Part shown: positions 54,708 through 63,986 of the stretch, in pieces | Numbering within the stretch: the stretch's first letter is position 1 | How the letters are laid out: every line of letters begins with the position of its first letter | NCBI RefSeq assembly: GCF_019802055.1 | Contig: NZ_JAHVHW010000011.1 | Coordinates: 114,281-178,280 of the forward strand | DNA length: 64,000 nt | Reading direction: 5' to 3' | From: Ferrimonas balearica | GTDB lineage: Bacteria; Pseudomonadota; Gammaproteobacteria; Enterobacterales; Shewanellaceae | The notes under the pieces: generated by a model | The model's input: only the letters and a program-made list of their open reading frames with translations | The model's database searches: none | What the model was told of the DNA's origin: nothing | Position numbers and translations under genes: made by a program

Positions 54708-55587
54708 ACTCCACCTGGTTGATCAGGGGCTCATCCCGGCGATATCGCGCCAGATTATCCAGAAACTGAGCGGCGATCTGGTCCGGAAAGCTGGTGGCGG
54801 CCACATGGGGGGTAATGGTCACCTTTGGGTGGCCCCACAGCGGTGAGTCGGCGCTCAGCGGCTCCTGCTCGAACACGTCGAGAATGGCGTGAGCCAGACG
54901 ATTTTGGTCGAGTTGGGTCAGGAGGGCTTCAAGGCAGAGAGTGTGGCCCCGGCCTACGTTGATCAGTACCGCATGCTCAGGCAGCCAGGCCAGAGTCTCG
55001 GTGTTGAGAAGGTGGTGGCTTTGAGGCGTATTGGGCAGCACCGACACCAGTACGTCAGCCCGGGGCAGAACCTTGTCCAGAGCGCTAACGGGATGCACTT
55101 CATCATAACCGGGGGCCGGGTTGCCGCTGCGGCTGACCCCAGTCACCTTCATGCCAAAGGCGCTGGCCGCCATGGCAATGTGCCGGCCGATGTCCCCTGT
55201 GCCCAGCAGCACAAGAGTTTGCCCCTCCAGCGAGCCATAGGGGTGAGGCTGCCACTGTGCGTCCGCTTGCTGCTTGGCGTAGCGGGGCAGTTCCCGCAGT
55301 CGGGACAGCAGGTGGGCAAACACGTACTGGGCCATCAGGGGACCAAAGATCCCACGAACATTGGTGAGGGTGTAATCCCGGGGCAGGTCGGGCGCGATCA
55401 GAGCATCTACGCCGGCAAAGGTGCTGGCCAGCCAGTCGGGACGGTGCCCCTGTCGCAGCAGTGCCGCGGCCCGGGCGGGCTCGGCCAGCCAGATGGCAGC
55501 GCTGTCGGGATCATCGGTGAACTGGCAGGTGCCGAGCCGTTGTTGGTAGGCGATATTGTCGCCAGTCAGCAGCAGAATTTTTTCCAT
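54691..55587 (-). CDS. D-isomer-specific 2-hydroxyacid dehydrogenase
   Basis: A 298-residue NAD(P)H-dependent reductase. The nucleotide-binding motif is LVLLGTGDIGRHIA near residue 137. The catalytic Arg is in LINVGRGHTL, the Glu in ILDVFEQEPL and the His in ITPHVAA, a complete set. Likely a glyoxylate/hydroxypyruvate reductase like GhrA. ATG 55587 (MEKILLLTG) is chosen over a 37-residue upstream extension. Confidence 0.82.
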   Translation of the reverse strand: MEKILLLTGDNIAYQQRLGTCQFTDDPDSAAIWLAEPARAAALLRQGHRPDWLASTFAGVDALIAPDLPRDYTLTNVRGIFGPLMAQYVFAHLLSRLRELPRYAKQQADAQWQPHPYGSLEGQTLVLLGTGDIGRHIAMAASAFGMKVTGVSRSGNPAPGYDEVHPVSALDKVLPRADVLVSVLPNTPQSHHLLNTETLAWLPEHAVLINVGRGHTLCLEALLTQLDQNRLAHAILDVFEQEPLSADSPLWGHPKVTITPHVAATSFPDQIAAQFLDNLARYRRDEPLINQVEFTRGY

Positions 55588-55657
55588 GGGATCCAATGTC
55601 CTGATGTTTCTGTCGCTGTAAGATACGGACTGAAACTGACAAGTGAAAGGATCTCTG

Positions 55658-55990
55658 ATGGATTGGCTGTCCGATCTGACCGCGGCCCTGGGCGGCACGC
55701 TTTACCCCTATCTCGGTTCCATCGCCACTGCGATGGTGGCCTGCGCCCTGGTGGTGTTGCATGGTGACATCCAGAGCTTTATCCGAGCCCGCATCCGCAA
55801 CTGGCATTTTCTGCTGAGAACCCTGCTCTATGTCGCGCTGATTGCGTTTGGCTATGGGTTGCTGATCACCGTGGTTGCTCCCTGGCTGGCCACCCAGCTC
55901 TCCGGTTTGAGTGCTCATTGGCTGCTGGCGGTGGTGACCCTGACCTTCCTCTTTATCGGCGTCTGGGCGGAGCGTCACCGCCAGATCTGA
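55658..55990 (+). CDS. DUF3392 inner-membrane protein
   Basis: A 110-residue protein with three hydrophobic helices, matching the DUF3392 family (GTLYPYLGSIATAMVACALVVLHGDIQ, then RNWHFLLRTLLYVALIAFGYG). Function unknown. The ATG at 55658 follows AAAGGATC; a GTG at 55643 is also in frame. Divergent from the dehydrogenase and convergent with the phosphodiesterase gene, one base apart. Confidence 0.8.
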   Translation: MDWLSDLTAALGGTLYPYLGSIATAMVACALVVLHGDIQSFIRARIRNWHFLLRTLLYVALIAFGYGLLITVVAPWLATQLSGLSAHWLLAVVTLTFLFIGVWAERHRQI

Positions 55991-55991
55991 T

Positions 55992-56714
55992 TCAGCGCCA
56001 GCACTGGCCCGGGGGCAGGGTATGGCCCCCCAGCAACTGCCGGGAGTGATCCGGGTAGTTGCTGAATATCCCATCCACACCCAGCGTCGCCATAGCGCGG
56101 ATGTCTTCCGGTTGATCGACGGTGTAAACAAACACCTTGAGTCCGCGACGATGGGCGTCATCCACCAGCGCCTGATTGACGAAATCCACATCCACATTGA
56201 TGGAGTCTGCCCCCAGCGCGCTGCCGAAGGCGGCGTAATCCTGTGGCAGGCTGGCGATCAGTGCGCCGATCGCCAGATCGGGCCGGGCGGCTTTGACCCG
56301 GGCCAGCAGCGGGTGATGGAAGGAGGAGATTTGGAACTGCTCGGGACGATAGCCGAGCTCCTTTTCAGCGCGCTGCAGAATCGCCAACAGGGGCTCAACG
56401 GTGTCGTGGCCTTTCAGCTCCAGGTTGAAATCACAGCGCCCGGCAACCCGCTCCAATACCTGCCATAAGGTTGGCACCCGCTCGCCCTCACCCGCATCCA
56501 GCTGGGCCAGAGAGGCCAGGGTTTGGGCGCTCAGCGGCCCTTTGCCGTTGGTGGTTTTGTGGAGATAGCGGTCGTGCAGCACCACCAGGGTGCCCTCGAC
56601 ACACTGCAGGTCCAGTTCGATGGCGTCGGCGCCCAGCGCCAGCGCCTTGTCCATGGCGGCCAGAGTGTTTTCCGGTGCGTGGCCGGAGGCGCCGCGGTGA
56701 GCAATGATCAACAT
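55992..56714 (-). CDS. Glycerophosphodiester phosphodiesterase
   Basis: A 240-residue enzyme that releases glycerol-3-phosphate from glycerophosphodiesters. GDPD motifs: IAHRGASGHAPENTLAA (catalytic His6 and Arg7), then ELDLQ, VLHD and LELKG. It has no signal peptide, so it is cytosolic like E. coli UgpQ. Twelve bases after the mscM-like gene start region on the same strand? It lies just downstream of that gene's stop (12-base gap), so the two may be cotranscribed. Confidence 0.88.
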   Translation of the reverse strand: MLIIAHRGASGHAPENTLAAMDKALALGADAIELDLQCVEGTLVVLHDRYLHKTTNGKGPLSAQTLASLAQLDAGEGERVPTLWQVLERVAGRCDFNLELKGHDTVEPLLAILQRAEKELGYRPEQFQISSFHHPLLARVKAARPDLAIGALIASLPQDYAAFGSALGADSINVDVDFVNQALVDDAHRRGLKVFVYTVDQPEDIRAMATLGVDGIFSNYPDHSRQLLGGHTLPPGQCWR

Positions 56715-56726
56715 GCGATTCTCCCG

Positions 56727-59700
56727 TTAGCGGATCAGGCCGCTCTCTTTGGCGTCGCCGGAGCGGATATGCAGATCCATCTGCGGGTAGGCCAGTACCA
56801 CACCCGCTTCGCGGAACTTGGACAGAATCCGCATATGCAGGTCGTGGCGCAACGGCCAGCGCTTGCCCATCTCGTCGGCGTATGCGCGCATCTCGAAGTC
56901 CTGGGTGTGGCTGCCAAAGCCACCGAAGTAGATCTCCGGTTCCGGATTCTCCAGTGCCAGCGGGCACTCTTTAACCGCCTGATGCAGCAGGGCTTCCACC
57001 AGCGCGGGGTCGGAGTCCCGGGCAACCGAAATTTTCATGGTGATGCGGGTGATGGGGTCGGACAGCGACCAGTTCACCAACTGCTCCGTAATAAACGCCT
57101 TGTTGGGGACGATGATCTCTTTTCTGTCCCAATCCACGATGGTGGTGGCGCGGATCTGGATCTTGGAAACGGTGCCGGTCAACTCCCGGATGGTAACGGT
57201 ATCGCCGATGCGGATCGGCTTCTCAAACAGGATGATGATGCCGGAGATAAAGTTGGCGAAGATCTCCTGCAAGCCAAAGGCCAGGCCGAAGGTGAGCGCC
57301 GCAATCAGCCACTGCAGCTTGTTCCAGGCCAGACCCAGCATGGAGAAGGTGACAAACACCCCAACCGTGTAGATCACGTATTTGCTGACGGAGGTGATGG
57401 CGAAGCCGGTGCCCGGACTCAATTCCAGCCGCTGCAGCAGCGCCAACTCCAGCAAACCAGGCAGGTTGCGGGCGATCATGGCGGTGAAAACCGCCACCAT
57501 CACTGCGGTGGCGAAGGACATCAGGGTAATGGGCACCGCCTGTTCCACGCCATCCACCATCTGGGTGCTGGACCAGAGGGTGATCCCCTCCAGGAAGCTG
57601 AACATGGCTGAGTGGGTCTGGCTCCACAGCGCGATCAACGACAGGAAGAACGCCAGCACCATCAGGCTGCGCATCAGGCTCAGGGACTGGGTGGAGATGG
57701 TGTCCAGATCAATCAGCGGGTCGTCGCCACTTTCCAGCATCCCTTCGGCACTGGAGGCGGGGATCCCCTCTGCTTTCTCCCGCTCACGCTGAGCCAGCGC
57801 CTCGGCCCGTTTGGCCTTGGCCCGCTCAAACTGCAAACGCCGACGTTCAATCAGCGTCCAGCGCTTCACCATCAGGTATCCCAGCAGATAGAGCAGGGCA
57901 AGTACAACGGTGAGCTGTGCCTGACTCAGCAACTGCTGGGCACTGTAGTAGTAGCCCCTGGCCGCAAGGAACAGCGCCACCAGCGGAACGATGATCAACG
58001 CCAGCCAGATCAGTTTTTCCAGCAGGCGACGGCGACCGTTGTGGCCACGGCTGTGATGCAGGTGGTATTGGCCAGCAAATTTGGAGATGCGGCGATAGAA
58101 ATAGGCGAGCACCAGACAGAGCACCAGGAAGGCCCCCCGTCCCAGGCTGGCTTTGATCATCTCCAGATCCAACGCGTCGGTCATCACTACCAGCAGGATC
58201 AGGGGGGTTGCCACCCACAACGACTTTCTCAGGAAGCGCAAAACATGGCTGACCAGCGGCGGGTAGCGTCGGAAGTGGGCGATCATCAGGCCATCCGGAC
58301 GACTCAGCTGATGAATCGTCCAGTACAGCTGGATGGGCACCGCCACGAACAGCAGGGCTTTGCCAAGTGCCTGCGCGAACAGATGGCCTTCACTGCTGTA
58401 CAGCAGGGCACCGGCTGCCCAGAGTGGCAATGGCGCCAGGAGACTGAAAGCGGTGGCGGTAAACAGTGAGGCGACACTGGCACTGAAGCGGTCCAGCGTT
58501 ACGTTACCGATGTAGCGTGCCTGCTGCCCCTGGAGGCGGGCGTAGGGACCCTTAAGCAGATCGGACAGCACCACCACCGCCACCACCAGCACCAGCCAGA
58601 GTGACCAGCCGGTGCTGTTGAAGCGAACGGCAGAACGCAACTCGGCGATGCGCTGAGCATCGACCAGCCAACTGATGCTGAGGGCCAGTTCGCCGGTCCA
58701 GTTCCGGTCCAGGGGACGGTTGTTGGGCAGCCAGAACAGGTGCTCGTTGATCAGCTTACGGAAGCGCTCGGACTGCAGCGCCAACTGTTCCTGCTGAAGT
58801 TTGAGTCGGGTAAGGTCGAGAACCAGTTGCTCATGGGCGTCTATCAGTTGCTCCAGCAGAGAAAGCTGGCGGTCCAACAGCTCCCGAGTCGGATCCTCTT
58901 TCGGGATGCTTCGGAGCTGACGCAGCAAGGACTCACGATGCTGCTCGTAGTCATACCGATCCAGGCGGGATTGGCTCAGTTGGCGGCTGCTGGCGCTGTC
59001 GGCGGTGGGCTTCTCCAAGCGTTTAAGTTGGCGGATCAGCGCTTCACCAAAGGCGGCACTGCCACCCCCCCACTGCAGTTGCTCCTGGGTTTCACTGAGG
59101 TGGGTGGAGAGTTGCTGGTACGCCTGTTCAGCCTGAACCGTCTGGTTGCCCAACTGCTCGAGTCGACCATTGATGCGGGCCAGCGCCCGGGCCAGTTCAG
59201 CGTTCTCTTCGCTCATCTGGCTCAATGAGGGATCGCTGCCTGCACGGGGCAGGGTGGTGGTGATCGCTGAGCGGCTCTGGGCCCGGCGCTCGGTGGCGAT
59301 GGCGTCATTGAGATTGGCCAGACGCTGCTCCAGGGCCACCTGCTGATTGTGTACCAGTCGTTCTCGCAGCTGGATCAGCTGCAGTTGCAGAGGCAGGGCC
59401 TTCTGCTCGGTCTGCACGGTTTTCAGAAGCTGGCTGAAATAGCCTTGGCGTGCCTGGCGGATCGCCTCGCTGCCACTGGAGGCCAAGCGCAGTTGCACAT
59501 TGGCCTGCTGCTCCAGTTGGGGCAGGCTGGCAATGCGTTGACGCATCTCCTTGCGCATCTCGGCCAAAGAGCTGGTGCTGGCTTTAAGCTCCTGCAACTC
59601 AAGGTGCACAAGAGAGAGTTGCTGGGCCAACCCCTGACTGGGGTCCACCTCGCTGGAAAGCGTCCGGTTCAACTGGCTTTGCAGCTCAGCCTGACGGACC

Positions 59701-59900
59701 GGAAACTCGGTGATCAGGTTCTGGTATTGCGCCTGCTCTTTTTCCAGCTGCTGACGTTGGACTTGCCACTGCTCTGCGGTGGTTTGAGTGTTCTCCTGCT
59801 TACCGAACGGACTCAGGCGTCGTTCCAGGGAAAAGGGCGCATTGGCCTGGACGCTGACCGCGACCAGAAGGAGGAGCAGGGGCAGAAGGAGACGCCGCAT
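56727..59900 (-). CDS. mscM: Large MscS-family mechanosensitive channel (MscM/MscK type)
   Basis: A 1057-residue channel. Signal peptide (MRRLLLPLLLLLVAVSVQA), a long periplasmic coiled-coil region (about residues 40-480), roughly eleven membrane helices, and the C-terminal MscS core with the pore helix and FGLAFGLQEIFANFISGIIILFEKPIRIGDTV. It opens under membrane tension on osmotic downshock. The length and the nearby psd, rsgA and orn genes match the E. coli mscM (yjeP) locus. ATG 59900 is preferred; a TTG seven codons earlier also reads. Confidence 0.85.
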   Translation of the reverse strand: MRRLLLPLLLLLVAVSVQANAPFSLERRLSPFGKQENTQTTAEQWQVQRQQLEKEQAQYQNLITEFPVRQAELQSQLNRTLSSEVDPSQGLAQQLSLVHLELQELKASTSSLAEMRKEMRQRIASLPQLEQQANVQLRLASSGSEAIRQARQGYFSQLLKTVQTEQKALPLQLQLIQLRERLVHNQQVALEQRLANLNDAIATERRAQSRSAITTTLPRAGSDPSLSQMSEENAELARALARINGRLEQLGNQTVQAEQAYQQLSTHLSETQEQLQWGGGSAAFGEALIRQLKRLEKPTADSASSRQLSQSRLDRYDYEQHRESLLRQLRSIPKEDPTRELLDRQLSLLEQLIDAHEQLVLDLTRLKLQQEQLALQSERFRKLINEHLFWLPNNRPLDRNWTGELALSISWLVDAQRIAELRSAVRFNSTGWSLWLVLVVAVVVLSDLLKGPYARLQGQQARYIGNVTLDRFSASVASLFTATAFSLLAPLPLWAAGALLYSSEGHLFAQALGKALLFVAVPIQLYWTIHQLSRPDGLMIAHFRRYPPLVSHVLRFLRKSLWVATPLILLVVMTDALDLEMIKASLGRGAFLVLCLVLAYFYRRISKFAGQYHLHHSRGHNGRRRLLEKLIWLALIIVPLVALFLAARGYYYSAQQLLSQAQLTVVLALLYLLGYLMVKRWTLIERRRLQFERAKAKRAEALAQREREKAEGIPASSAEGMLESGDDPLIDLDTISTQSLSLMRSLMVLAFFLSLIALWSQTHSAMFSFLEGITLWSSTQMVDGVEQAVPITLMSFATAVMVAVFTAMIARNLPGLLELALLQRLELSPGTGFAITSVSKYVIYTVGVFVTFSMLGLAWNKLQWLIAALTFGLAFGLQEIFANFISGIIILFEKPIRIGDTVTIRELTGTVSKIQIRATTIVDWDRKEIIVPNKAFITEQLVNWSLSDPITRITMKISVARDSDPALVEALLHQAVKECPLALENPEPEIYFGGFGSHTQDFEMRAYADEMGKRWPLRHDLHMRILSKFREAGVVLAYPQMDLHIRSGDAKESGLIR

Positions 59901-59980
59901 GATGATCCGCGTTTTTGGCAAGAGAGTGACAGTTACGAGCAGCGTCAGTGTAGCGAAGAAAGTTTAAGGTGCCTATGCCG

Positions 59981-60832
59981 TTAGCGTCGATGTGCCCGTG
60001 CTGTCTCATAAAGTGCAGCCGCCAGAATCAATCCCCCCCCGAGCAGGGTCTTGAGGTCGGGCCACTCAGCCAGCAAAAGGGCGGCCAGCACCGTGGCGTA
60101 GAGTGGCTGCATACAGGACACCAGGCTGACGGTTTTGGCGCTCAGAGTGCGCAGTGATTGAGACAGCATGGCGTGGGGCAGGGCCGTGAACCCCAGTCCC
60201 AGCAGCAACAGCATGCCCCAGTCGGAGTGGCTCATGGCGCCCTGTGGGATCTCGATCCAGGGCAGCAGCATCAGCGCAGCGACCGAGGTTTGGTAAGCCA
60301 TGGTCTGGGCGCCGGAGTAGTGGGCAAAATAGCGGCGTTGAAGCAGGTTGCGGGCAGTAAACAGCGCCGCGGAGAGCACCCCGAGCAGCACGCCTTGGGT
60401 GATGCTGCTGTCCAGGCTGGGAGTGGGCACCAGCAGAGCCACGCCCAACAGAACGATCAGGGCACTGGCCATATCCGCCAGGGCGGGGCGCTGCCCCACC
60501 AGAATGGGCTCCACCAGGACCGTCATCACCGGGTAGGTGAAAAAGGCGATCATGCCGATGGCGACCGTGGAGTACTGCATGCCCGCGAAGTAGGTGGCCC
60601 AGTGTAAGCCGATCAGCACGCCCAGGCCGACGACAATCAGGTAATCACGTCCACGCTGCAAGCGAGCACGCTTGCCGGTCAGGAAAAGCAGGCTAAAGAG
60701 CGCAAGGCCAGCCAGTACCGAACGGAGTGCCGTGATTTCGGTGGCTGGGAGAGGGATCAGTTTGGAGAACAGGGCGGTGCCGCTGAAGAGCAGCACCGCC
60801 AGATGGAGCTGAAGGGTCGGGTTCACAACCAC
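59981..60832 (-). CDS. EamA/DMT-family transporter
   Basis: A 283-residue inner-membrane transporter with ten helices in two repeated five-helix halves (LRSVLAGLALFSLLFL in the first, LLGVLSAALFTARNLLQRRYF in the second). A drug/metabolite exporter of unknown substrate. It is inserted between psd and mscM, which are adjacent in E. coli. It starts 18 bp after psd, so probably cotranscribed with it. Confidence 0.85.
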   Translation of the reverse strand: MVVNPTLQLHLAVLLFSGTALFSKLIPLPATEITALRSVLAGLALFSLLFLTGKRARLQRGRDYLIVVGLGVLIGLHWATYFAGMQYSTVAIGMIAFFTYPVMTVLVEPILVGQRPALADMASALIVLLGVALLVPTPSLDSSITQGVLLGVLSAALFTARNLLQRRYFAHYSGAQTMAYQTSVAALMLLPWIEIPQGAMSHSDWGMLLLLGLGFTALPHAMLSQSLRTLSAKTVSLVSCMQPLYATVLAALLLAEWPDLKTLLGGGLILAAALYETARAHRR

Positions 60833-60850
60833 GTCCTTGTGCAGTGGGCG

Positions 60851-61723
60851 TCAGTCGTCCTTAACTTTCGCCATGGCGCGACCCAGACGGGTCATGTCGC
60901 CGGGCTCGAAGTCATCATCGAACTCATCCAGCATGCCGCGGCCGAAACAGGCTACAACGGTGCTGCCCAGCTTAAAGCGACCCATCTCTTCCCCTTTCTC
61001 CAGGTGAACAGCCTGCTCGCCCTCAGCGGGGTAGTCCCAGGTAAACACCTGGCTGCCGGTCGGCGGGGTGACGGTACCTGCCCACACGGTTTCGATGCTG
61101 GCCACGATGGTGGCGCCAACCAGCACCATCGCCAGAGGGCCGTGCTCAGTGTCGAAGATGGTGACCACGCGCTCGTTACGGGCGAACAAGCCCGGTACAT
61201 TGGCGGTGGTCAGCGGGTTCACTGAGAACAGGTCGCCCGGCACGTAGATCATACGGCGCAGAGTGCCCGCTACCGGCATATGGATGCGGTGGTAGTCCTG
61301 GGGAGACAGGTAGATGGTGGCGAAATGGCCCTCTTTGAAGGGCTCCGCATCTTTGTCGTGGCCGCCCAGCAGCTCTTTCAGGCCGAAGTCGTGGCCCTTG
61401 GCCTGGAACAGGCGCTCATCGTGGATGCGGCCGCACTGGCTGACCCGGCCGTCGACCGGTTGCAGCAGCAGGTTATCGCCCTCAGCCAAAGGACGCAGCC
61501 CCGGCTTGAGGGGACGAGTGAAGAACTCGTTGAAGGTGCGATAGGACTTGGGGTCCTCCTGCACAGCCTCTTCCATCTTGATGTCGTACTGACGGATAAA
61601 CCACTTGATAAAAGCGGTGGTCAGCGGGCCGGCCTCGGAGGCGGCAAATTTGCCAACCAGTCGGGACAGGGCATGCTTGGGCATTACGTATTGCAGGTTA
61701 ACTTTCAGTTTGTCCAAAGACAC
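60851..61723 (-). CDS. psd: Phosphatidylserine decarboxylase
   Basis: A 290-residue membrane-bound enzyme that makes phosphatidylethanolamine. The self-cleavage site LGST is near residue 250 (in [12 protein letters not shown]), where the Ser becomes the pyruvoyl group. [22 protein letters not shown] is the family signature. It follows rsgA by 16 bp on the minus strand, the common rsgA-psd order. Confidence 0.95.
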   Translation of the reverse strand: MSLDKLKVNLQYVMPKHALSRLVGKFAASEAGPLTTAFIKWFIRQYDIKMEEAVQEDPKSYRTFNEFFTRPLKPGLRPLAEGDNLLLQPVDGRVSQCGRIHDERLFQAKGHDFGLKELLGGHDKDAEPFKEGHFATIYLSPQDYHRIHMPVAGTLRRMIYVPGDLFSVNPLTTANVPGLFARNERVVTIFDTEHGPLAMVLVGATIVASIETVWAGTVTPPTGSQVFTWDYPAEGEQAVHLEKGEEMGRFKLGSTVVACFGRGMLDEFDDDFEPGDMTRLGRAMAKVKDD

Positions 61724-61739
61724 TGGGGCACCTTGAGTT

Positions 61740-62792
61740 TTACTTGTTGGTTAACGGGTTGCCAAAGTGGCGGTTGGGTTTGTCCGTATTCATGGTTTCC
61801 AGAATACGGTGGTAGTTGTCAAATCGCTGCACGCTGATTTGACCGGCTTCTACCGCGGCACGCAAGGCGCAGCCAGGATCATCACCGTGTTTGCAGTCGC
61901 GGAACTTGCAGGTGCCGAGCACCTCACGAAACTCCTTGAAGCCCCAGGTGACACGCTCCGGCGCCAGGTGCCAAAGCGCAAACTCCCGTACACCGGGAGA
62001 GTCGATCAGGTCACCGCCGTCGGTGAAATGTAACAGACGGGCAGTGGTGGTGGTGTGCTGGCCCAGGCCGGAGGTGCTGGATACATCTCCGATGAGCAAC
62101 TCGGCGTCAGGCAGCAACTGGTTGATCATGGAGGACTTGCCCACACCAGACTGGCCAACAAAGATGCTGACCTTATCATTGAGACATTCGGCCAGCTCTG
62201 CCATCCCTTCGCCTGTCTGGCTGCTCACCAGGTGCATCGGGTAGCCGATCGCTTTGTAGGGCTCAAGAATCTCGTCAACCAGGGCACGGCCCTCGTCATC
62301 CAGAAGGTCCACCTTATTAAGCACCAGAACCGGCGGGATCCCGGTGTCCTCTGCGGCGACCAGGTAGCGGTCGATGATCTGAGAGGAGAGCTCCGGTACA
62401 ACGGCCGATACGATCAGGATCTGGTCGATATTGGCCGCCACCACTTTCAGGCCATCGTAATAGTCCGGACGAGCCAACTGGCTGTGGCGGGGGTGCACTG
62501 CCTCAATCACACCTGCGATGCCGGCCATCTGCTCGGCGCCTTTACGCCAGGCAACCAGGTCGCCTACCACCAGGCTGTCGATGGTGCGGCGCAGATTGCA
62601 GCGGAAGATCTCACCCTGCTCATCTTCCACATCGGCGTGCTGGCCGAAGCGGCTGATTACCCGTCCGGTCAGTTGCGGCCCCAGGGTATCGTTGTCCCAC
62701 TGGGGTTCGTCGCCGCCCTTAAGGCGTCGGCTTTGATTGGCCCGTACTCGTCTCAGCTGACCTTTGGTCAGCTTTTTCTTGCCTTTGCTCAC
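61740..62792 (-). CDS. rsgA: Small ribosomal subunit biogenesis GTPase RsgA
   Basis: A 350-residue circularly permuted GTPase that checks 30S maturation. Order: basic tail, OB fold, G4 (LNKVDLL), G1 (GQSGVGKSS), G3 (DSPGVREF), then a zinc-binding [14 protein letters not shown] end. The start is taken as GTG 62792 ([16 protein letters not shown]), preceded by AGGAG, matching the E. coli start; an in-frame ATG 11 codons earlier is less likely. Divergent from orn. Confidence 0.94.
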   Translation of the reverse strand: MSKGKKKLTKGQLRRVRANQSRRLKGGDEPQWDNDTLGPQLTGRVISRFGQHADVEDEQGEIFRCNLRRTIDSLVVGDLVAWRKGAEQMAGIAGVIEAVHPRHSQLARPDYYDGLKVVAANIDQILIVSAVVPELSSQIIDRYLVAAEDTGIPPVLVLNKVDLLDDEGRALVDEILEPYKAIGYPMHLVSSQTGEGMAELAECLNDKVSIFVGQSGVGKSSMINQLLPDAELLIGDVSSTSGLGQHTTTTARLLHFTDGGDLIDSPGVREFALWHLAPERVTWGFKEFREVLGTCKFRDCKHGDDPGCALRAAVEAGQISVQRFDNYHRILETMNTDKPNRHFGNPLTNK

Positions 62793-62879
62793 GTCGCTCC
62801 TGGCGAAATCGGTGTCATCACCCAAATTAGGCCGTATGATACTCCATTCTGATCAAAAAGCCCTTAGCGAGAGGCGTGG

Positions 62880-63425
62880 ATGCCACAACAAGCCACCAAT
62901 CTGATCTGGATCGATCTGGAGATGACCGGGTTGGATCCCGAAGAGAACACGATCATCGAGATCGCTACCATCGTGACCGACAGCGAGCTGAATGTCCTGG
63001 CCGAAGGCCCGGTGCTGGCGGTGCATCAGCCAGAGAGCGAGTTGGCCAAGATGGATGAGTGGAACGTGCGAACCCACGGTAACAGTGGTCTGACGGATCG
63101 GGTTCGGGCCAGTAAGGTGGACATGGCGGAAGCGGAGCGGCAGACCCTGGCGTTTCTGGCGCAATGGGTACCCGCTGGGGCGTCGCCTATCTGCGGCAAC
63201 AGTGTTGGTCAGGACCGTCGCTTCCTGGTGAAGTACATGCCCGACCTGGAAGCGTACTTCCATTACCGCACCATCGATGTGAGTACCGTTAAGGAACTGG
63301 TTCGACGCTGGCAGCCGACCCTTTTGGACCAGTTTTCCAAGGCTGGAACCCATCAGGCACTGGACGATATCCGGGAATCCATTGCCGAGTTGTCGTTTTA
63401 TCGCCGCAAAGTTTTCACTATTTGA
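62880..63425 (+). CDS. orn: Oligoribonuclease
   Basis: A 181-residue 3'-5' exonuclease that degrades 2-5 nt RNAs and linear pGpG, essential in many gammaproteobacteria. The DEDDh residues are in [14 protein letters not shown] near residue 12, [10 protein letters not shown], and [11 protein letters not shown] with the catalytic His. Complete by length. Divergent from rsgA and followed by the tRNA-Gly array, as in E. coli. Confidence 0.96.
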   Translation: MPQQATNLIWIDLEMTGLDPEENTIIEIATIVTDSELNVLAEGPVLAVHQPESELAKMDEWNVRTHGNSGLTDRVRASKVDMAEAERQTLAFLAQWVPAGASPICGNSVGQDRRFLVKYMPDLEAYFHYRTIDVSTVKELVRRWQPTLLDQFSKAGTHQALDDIRESIAELSFYRRKVFTI

Positions 63426-63455
63426 GCAGGCGGACGGAAATTGGAAAAAGAGGGG

Positions 63456-63483
63456 TTGCAGGGCAGAGGTTTTTGCTTATAAT
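63456..63483 (+). promoter_or_regulatory. Promoter of the tRNA-Gly array
   Basis: TTGCAG (63456-63461), a 16-bp spacer, and a consensus TATAAT (63478-63483), followed by the GC-rich discriminator GCGCCCTCGC. This is the pattern of growth-rate-controlled stable-RNA promoters. Confidence 0.8.
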
Positions 63484-63526
63484 GCGCCCTCGCTTGGGAC
63501 GAATGGCTCAAGCACAGTGAATCGAA

Positions 63527-63602
63527 GCGGCACTAGCTCAGCTGGTAGAGCGCAACCTTGCCAAGGTTGAGGTCACGAGTTCGAACCTCGTGTGCCGCTC
63601 CA
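63527..63602 (+). tRNA. tRNA-Gly (GCC), copy 1
   Basis: A complete cloverleaf of 76 bases with encoded CCA. Acceptor GCGGCAC/GTGCCGC, D-arm GCTC/GAGC, anticodon stem CAACC/GGTTG around TTGCCAA (anticodon GCC at 63560-63562), T-arm ACGAG/CTCGT with TTCGAAC. Reads glycine GGC/GGU codons. First of at least three identical copies. Confidence 0.96.
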
Positions 63603-63635
63603 ATTTCAAAGTCTTCTTTCGGGAAGCAATGCGAA

Positions 63636-63710
63636 GCGGCACTAGCTCAGTGTGGGTACGGAGAGTAGCGCAACCTTTGGTTGGCCTTACCGACAACACT
63701 AAACATGTGC
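63636..63710 (+). pseudogene. Decayed tRNA-Gly copy, repeat unit 1
   Basis: Begins like the real gene (GCGGCACTAGCTCAG) and keeps GCGCAACC, but has an insertion in the D-loop, an anticodon stem closed on TTT (CAACC-TTT-GGTTG) so no anticodon loop exists, and no recognisable T-arm; only GTGC remains at the 3' end to pair with GCAC. It cannot be a working tRNA. The same decayed copy recurs 192 bp later. Confidence 0.75.
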
Positions 63711-63718
63711 AAAACGAA

Positions 63719-63794
63719 GCGGCACTAGCTCAGCTGGTAGAGCGCAACCTTGCCAAGGTTGAGGTCACGAGTTCGAACCTCGTGTGCCGCTCCA
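63719..63794 (+). tRNA. tRNA-Gly (GCC), copy 2
   Basis: Identical to copy 1, including encoded CCA; anticodon GCC at 63752-63754. It begins exactly 192 bp after copy 1. Confidence 0.96.
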
Positions 63795-63827
63795 ATTTCA
63801 AAGTCTTCTTTCGGGAAGCAATGTGAA

Positions 63828-63902
63828 GCGGCACTAGCTCAGTGTGGGTACGGAGAGTAGCGCAACCTTTGGTTGGCCTTCCCGACAACACTAAACATGT
63901 GC
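63828..63902 (+). pseudogene. Decayed tRNA-Gly copy, repeat unit 2
   Basis: Same defective sequence as at 63636, with one internal change (A at 63689 corresponds to C at 63881). The 192-bp unit also differs at one spacer base (63632 C, 63824 T), so the duplication is recent or kept uniform by gene conversion. Confidence 0.75.
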
Positions 63903-63910
63903 AAAACGAA

Positions 63911-63986
63911 GCGGCACTAGCTCAGCTGGTAGAGCGCAACCTTGCCAAGGTTGAGGTCACGAGTTCGAACCTCGTGTGCCGCTCCA
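63911..63986 (+). tRNA. tRNA-Gly (GCC), copy 3
   Basis: Identical to copies 1 and 2; anticodon GCC at 63944-63946. The 14 bases after it match the start of the spacer in units 1 and 2, so the array continues beyond the window. Confidence 0.96.

Noticed and set aside
63590..63826. 78-codon ORF in the tRNA array
   Set aside because: It is an opening across tRNA and pseudo-tRNA sequence; no coding evidence.
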